DNA of 6,292 nt, taken from positions 1 to 6,292 of the forward strand of contig JADFVC010000192.1 in NCBI GenBank assembly GCA_015222355.1, in the 5' to 3' direction. Origin of the DNA: Chloroflexota bacterium. GTDB lineage: Bacteria > Desulfobacterota > Desulfuromonadia > Desulfuromonadales > Geopsychrobacteraceae. Of the stretch, positions 4,975-6,292 are shown in pieces. The translations under genes were made by a program, and so were the position numbers. How positions within the stretch are numbered: position 1 is the stretch's first letter; each line of letters opens with the position of its first letter. A model generated the notes under the pieces. It was not told where the DNA came from. It saw nothing but the letters and a program-made list of their open reading frames with translations, and did no database searches.

Positions 4975-5346
4975 ATGTATCATTTGACAATACAGACCCA
5001 TTTTGCGGCAGCACATAATCTGCTGAACTACGATGGCGACTGTGAAAATCTGCACGGTCACAATTGGAAGATTGAAGTGACGGTGAAAACTGAGTCACTC
5101 GATGATGCCGGGCTCGGGCTCGATTTTAAGATCCTGAAAAAACACACCAATAAGATTGTGGATTCCTTGGATCATAAATATCTTAATGACTTGGAGCCTT
5201 TTCGCGGAATCAGTCCATCCTCGGAATGTATTTCAAAATTTATTTTCGACAAACTGAAGAAAGAATTGCACGAATATGATGTTGAGTTAGAAAAAATTAC
5301 TGTCTGGGAATCGGATAATGCCTGTGCCAGTTACACCGAAAGCTGA
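4975..5346 (+). CDS. queD: 6-carboxytetrahydropterin synthase QueD
   Basis: A 123-residue cytosolic enzyme of the PTPS/QueD family, which converts 7,8-dihydroneopterin triphosphate to 6-carboxytetrahydropterin, the second step from GTP to preQ0 and queuosine. The zinc ligands are H14 (FAAAHNL) and H27 and H29 (LHGHNW). C23, in DCENLHGH, is the catalytic cysteine. DHKYLND (66-72) supplies the Asp-His pair, and WESDNACASY (111-120) contains the pterin-anchoring Glu, E112. Length and motif order are those of typical short bacterial QueD rather than eukaryotic PTPS. AAGGAG (4964-4969) lies five bases before the ATG, so the start is secure. The last 29 bases overlap queE in another frame, which points to an operon with coupled translation. 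I found no clear promoter or preQ1 riboswitch between the repeat and the gene. Confidence 0.95.
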   Translation: MYHLTIQTHFAAAHNLLNYDGDCENLHGHNWKIEVTVKTESLDDAGLGLDFKILKKHTNKIVDSLDHKYLNDLEPFRGISPSSECISKFIFDKLKKELHEYDVELEKITVWESDNACASYTES

Positions 5347-6079
5347 AGCGAATTTGACAGAAATGTGCTCTTCGATTCAGGGAGAGGGGATTCTGGTTGG
5401 TTGCCGACAGATTTTCCTTCGTTTTGCCGAGTGCAATCTCAACTGTCGCTATTGCGATACCGATTTTTCCAAAACCGAATTCTGCCGGGTTGAACCTCTC
5501 TCTAATGCTGGACCGATAGAGTTGATCGCCAATCCGGTGGGACAGGAGTCTCTGCTTAAACTGGTTGACCACTGGTGCCGGGAAGCTCCCGGCGTCCATC
5601 ATTCGATCAGCCTGACAGGGGGGGAACCTTTATTGCAGCAGCAGACCCTGGCTGAATGGTTGCCGCAGTTGCGCAAATTGCTGCCTATCTATCTTGAAAC
5701 CAACGGAACACTGCCTGAGTTATTGGCGCCCCTGTTGGCACATCTCGATTGGATTTCGATGGACATTAAGCTTCACTCGCAAACCGGGCTGACAACGGAC
5801 TGGGATGTCCATCGGCGTTTTTTGCAATTGGCCAACAAAAGAAATTGTTACGTGAAAGTGGTCGTGGGTGTCACAACTCCCGACTCGGAACTGCGGATGG
5901 CCGCAGAACTGATCACCGAGGTTTCAAAAAACATTCCTTTGATTCTTCAACCTGTCACGGTCGGTCATAAAGTGTCAGTCAGCCCCCAGCGCCTGATGGC
6001 AATGCAGCAGCGGGTCGCAGCGATTCATGAAAACGTCAGAATAATACCACAAACACATGTTTTTATGAACCTTATCTAG
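5318..6079 (+). CDS. queE: 7-carboxy-7-deazaguanine synthase QueE (radical SAM)
   Basis: A 253-residue radical SAM enzyme that rearranges 6-carboxytetrahydropterin, the QueD product, into 7-carboxy-7-deazaguanine, the substrate of QueC. The 4Fe-4S motif is C39-x3-C43-x2-C46 within ECNLNCRYCDTDF, followed by the family's DT. It is preceded by SIQGEG (19-24), the QueE N-terminal signature. SLTGGEPLL (98-106) holds the SAM-binding GGEP, and YLETNGTL, SMDIK and LQPV follow at the usual places. At 253 residues it is somewhat longer than many QueE proteins. ATG 5318 lies inside queD with GGGA at 5306-5309. A later ATG at 5363 would remove the Glu before CSSIQGEG, so the earlier start is preferred; TTG 5354 remains possible. 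queC, folE and queF are not in the window. Confidence 0.94.
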   Translation: MPVPVTPKAEANLTEMCSSIQGEGILVGCRQIFLRFAECNLNCRYCDTDFSKTEFCRVEPLSNAGPIELIANPVGQESLLKLVDHWCREAPGVHHSISLTGGEPLLQQQTLAEWLPQLRKLLPIYLETNGTLPELLAPLLAHLDWISMDIKLHSQTGLTTDWDVHRRFLQLANKRNCYVKVVVGVTTPDSELRMAAELITEVSKNIPLILQPVTVGHKVSVSPQRLMAMQQRVAAIHENVRIIPQTHVFMNLI

Positions 6080-6292
6080 CATTAACAAGAAATGACTTTA
6101 ATTGTTTCACGCAATCGTCAATGCTGATATCTGAATTGTCCCTGGAAGAATTTTCAGCGGGGCTAAAAAGACCCGAAGCGTTTTGATTTGAATAAACAGA
6201 AAAACTGGCCAAGTGGGGCTTGGGGAGATTCGGGAAAAGCGGTGGCAGCGAAAGGGGCTCAGTTGGAGACGTTGGTCGTGACTGCGCTATGT
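6072..6292 (-). CDS. Probable 3' end of a convergent gene, function unknown
   Basis: On the minus strand one frame is open from the right edge to TAA at 6074-6072, about 73 codons. Its start would be outside the window. The visible part begins with a Pro/Ser-rich stretch (SPTEPLSLPPLFPNLPKP), continues with a polar Ser/Asn-rich segment and ends in a helix-like DDCVKQLKSFLVNAR. This looks like a linker plus a C-terminal helix, but I recognise no family. The stop overlaps the queE stop region by 8 bases in a convergent layout. A second minus frame is also open for most of this stretch, and a plus-strand frame from TTG 6188 runs off the edge, so openness alone is weak evidence. No terminator separates it from queE. 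If this call is wrong, the last 213 bases hold nothing I can name. Confidence 0.4.
   Translation of the reverse strand, partial: IAQSRPTSPTEPLSLPPLFPNLPKPHLASFSVYSNQNASGLFSPAENSSRDNSDISIDDCVKQLKSFLVNAR

Noticed and set aside
4864..5061. Minus-strand frame of 65 codons across the palindrome and queD start
   Set aside because: It runs through the non-coding repeat and the conserved QueD N-terminus; no signal supports it.
6188..6292. Plus-strand frame from TTG 6188 running off the edge
   Set aside because: It has no RBS before the TTG, a G-rich Gly/Ala/Trp composition, and is antisense to a more protein-like minus frame. It cannot be fully excluded from so short a stretch.
1..6292. CRISPR array, toxin-antitoxin pair, phage defence or transposase gene
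   Set aside because: I saw no regularly spaced repeats, no such gene pairs and no transposase or integrase motifs on either strand.

Overview
The window looks like chromosomal DNA of a deltaproteobacterium of the Desulfuromonadales (Geobacter/Desulfuromonas/Pelobacter type). The main clue is a c7-type triheme cytochrome domain closely resembling the PpcA family of that group. An HD-less class II tRNA nucleotidyltransferase, a queD-queE pair and a palindromic interspersed repeat fit the same picture. The assignment is an inference from these traits, not from a search.

Layout. Positions 1-850 hold a TPR-repeat protein that may begin upstream of the window, with a 56-residue single-pass membrane protein overlapping its stop codon by 4 nt. 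A consensus-like promoter whose -35 box contains that small gene's stop codon leads to a class I/II PLP aminotransferase (933-2237), closed by a cUUCGg terminator. A CCA/poly(A)-family nucleotidyltransferase (2294-3589) follows almost immediately. Its stop codon again lies inside a TTGACA box, here the -35 of a strong promoter for tRNA-Gly(CCC) (3629-3704, CCA encoded), which ends in a strong terminator.

Positions 3744-3892 are non-coding. They carry a perfect TATAAT without a clear -35 and a TTGA-N6-TCAA palindrome upstream of a GTG-started, lipid-anchored triheme c-type cytochrome (3893-4312) with its own 13-bp terminator hairpin. After an intergenic stretch with a 24-codon ORF come yacG (4603-4791), a roughly 150-bp imperfect palindrome resembling a MITE (4790-4939), and then queD and queE overlapping by 29 nt (4975-6079). 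The right edge is probably the 3' end of a convergent minus-strand gene.

The genes are mostly independent housekeeping units: amino-acid metabolism, tRNA 3'-end maturation, tRNA-Gly, gyrase inhibition, and 7-deazaguanine (queuosine precursor) synthesis. One accessory electron-transfer lipoprotein sits among them. I see no convincing new multi-gene system. The items most worth a second look are the tethered c7 cytochrome with its unusual start region and possible CRP/FNR-type site, the palindromic repeat between yacG and queD, and the small membrane protein coupled to the TPR gene.
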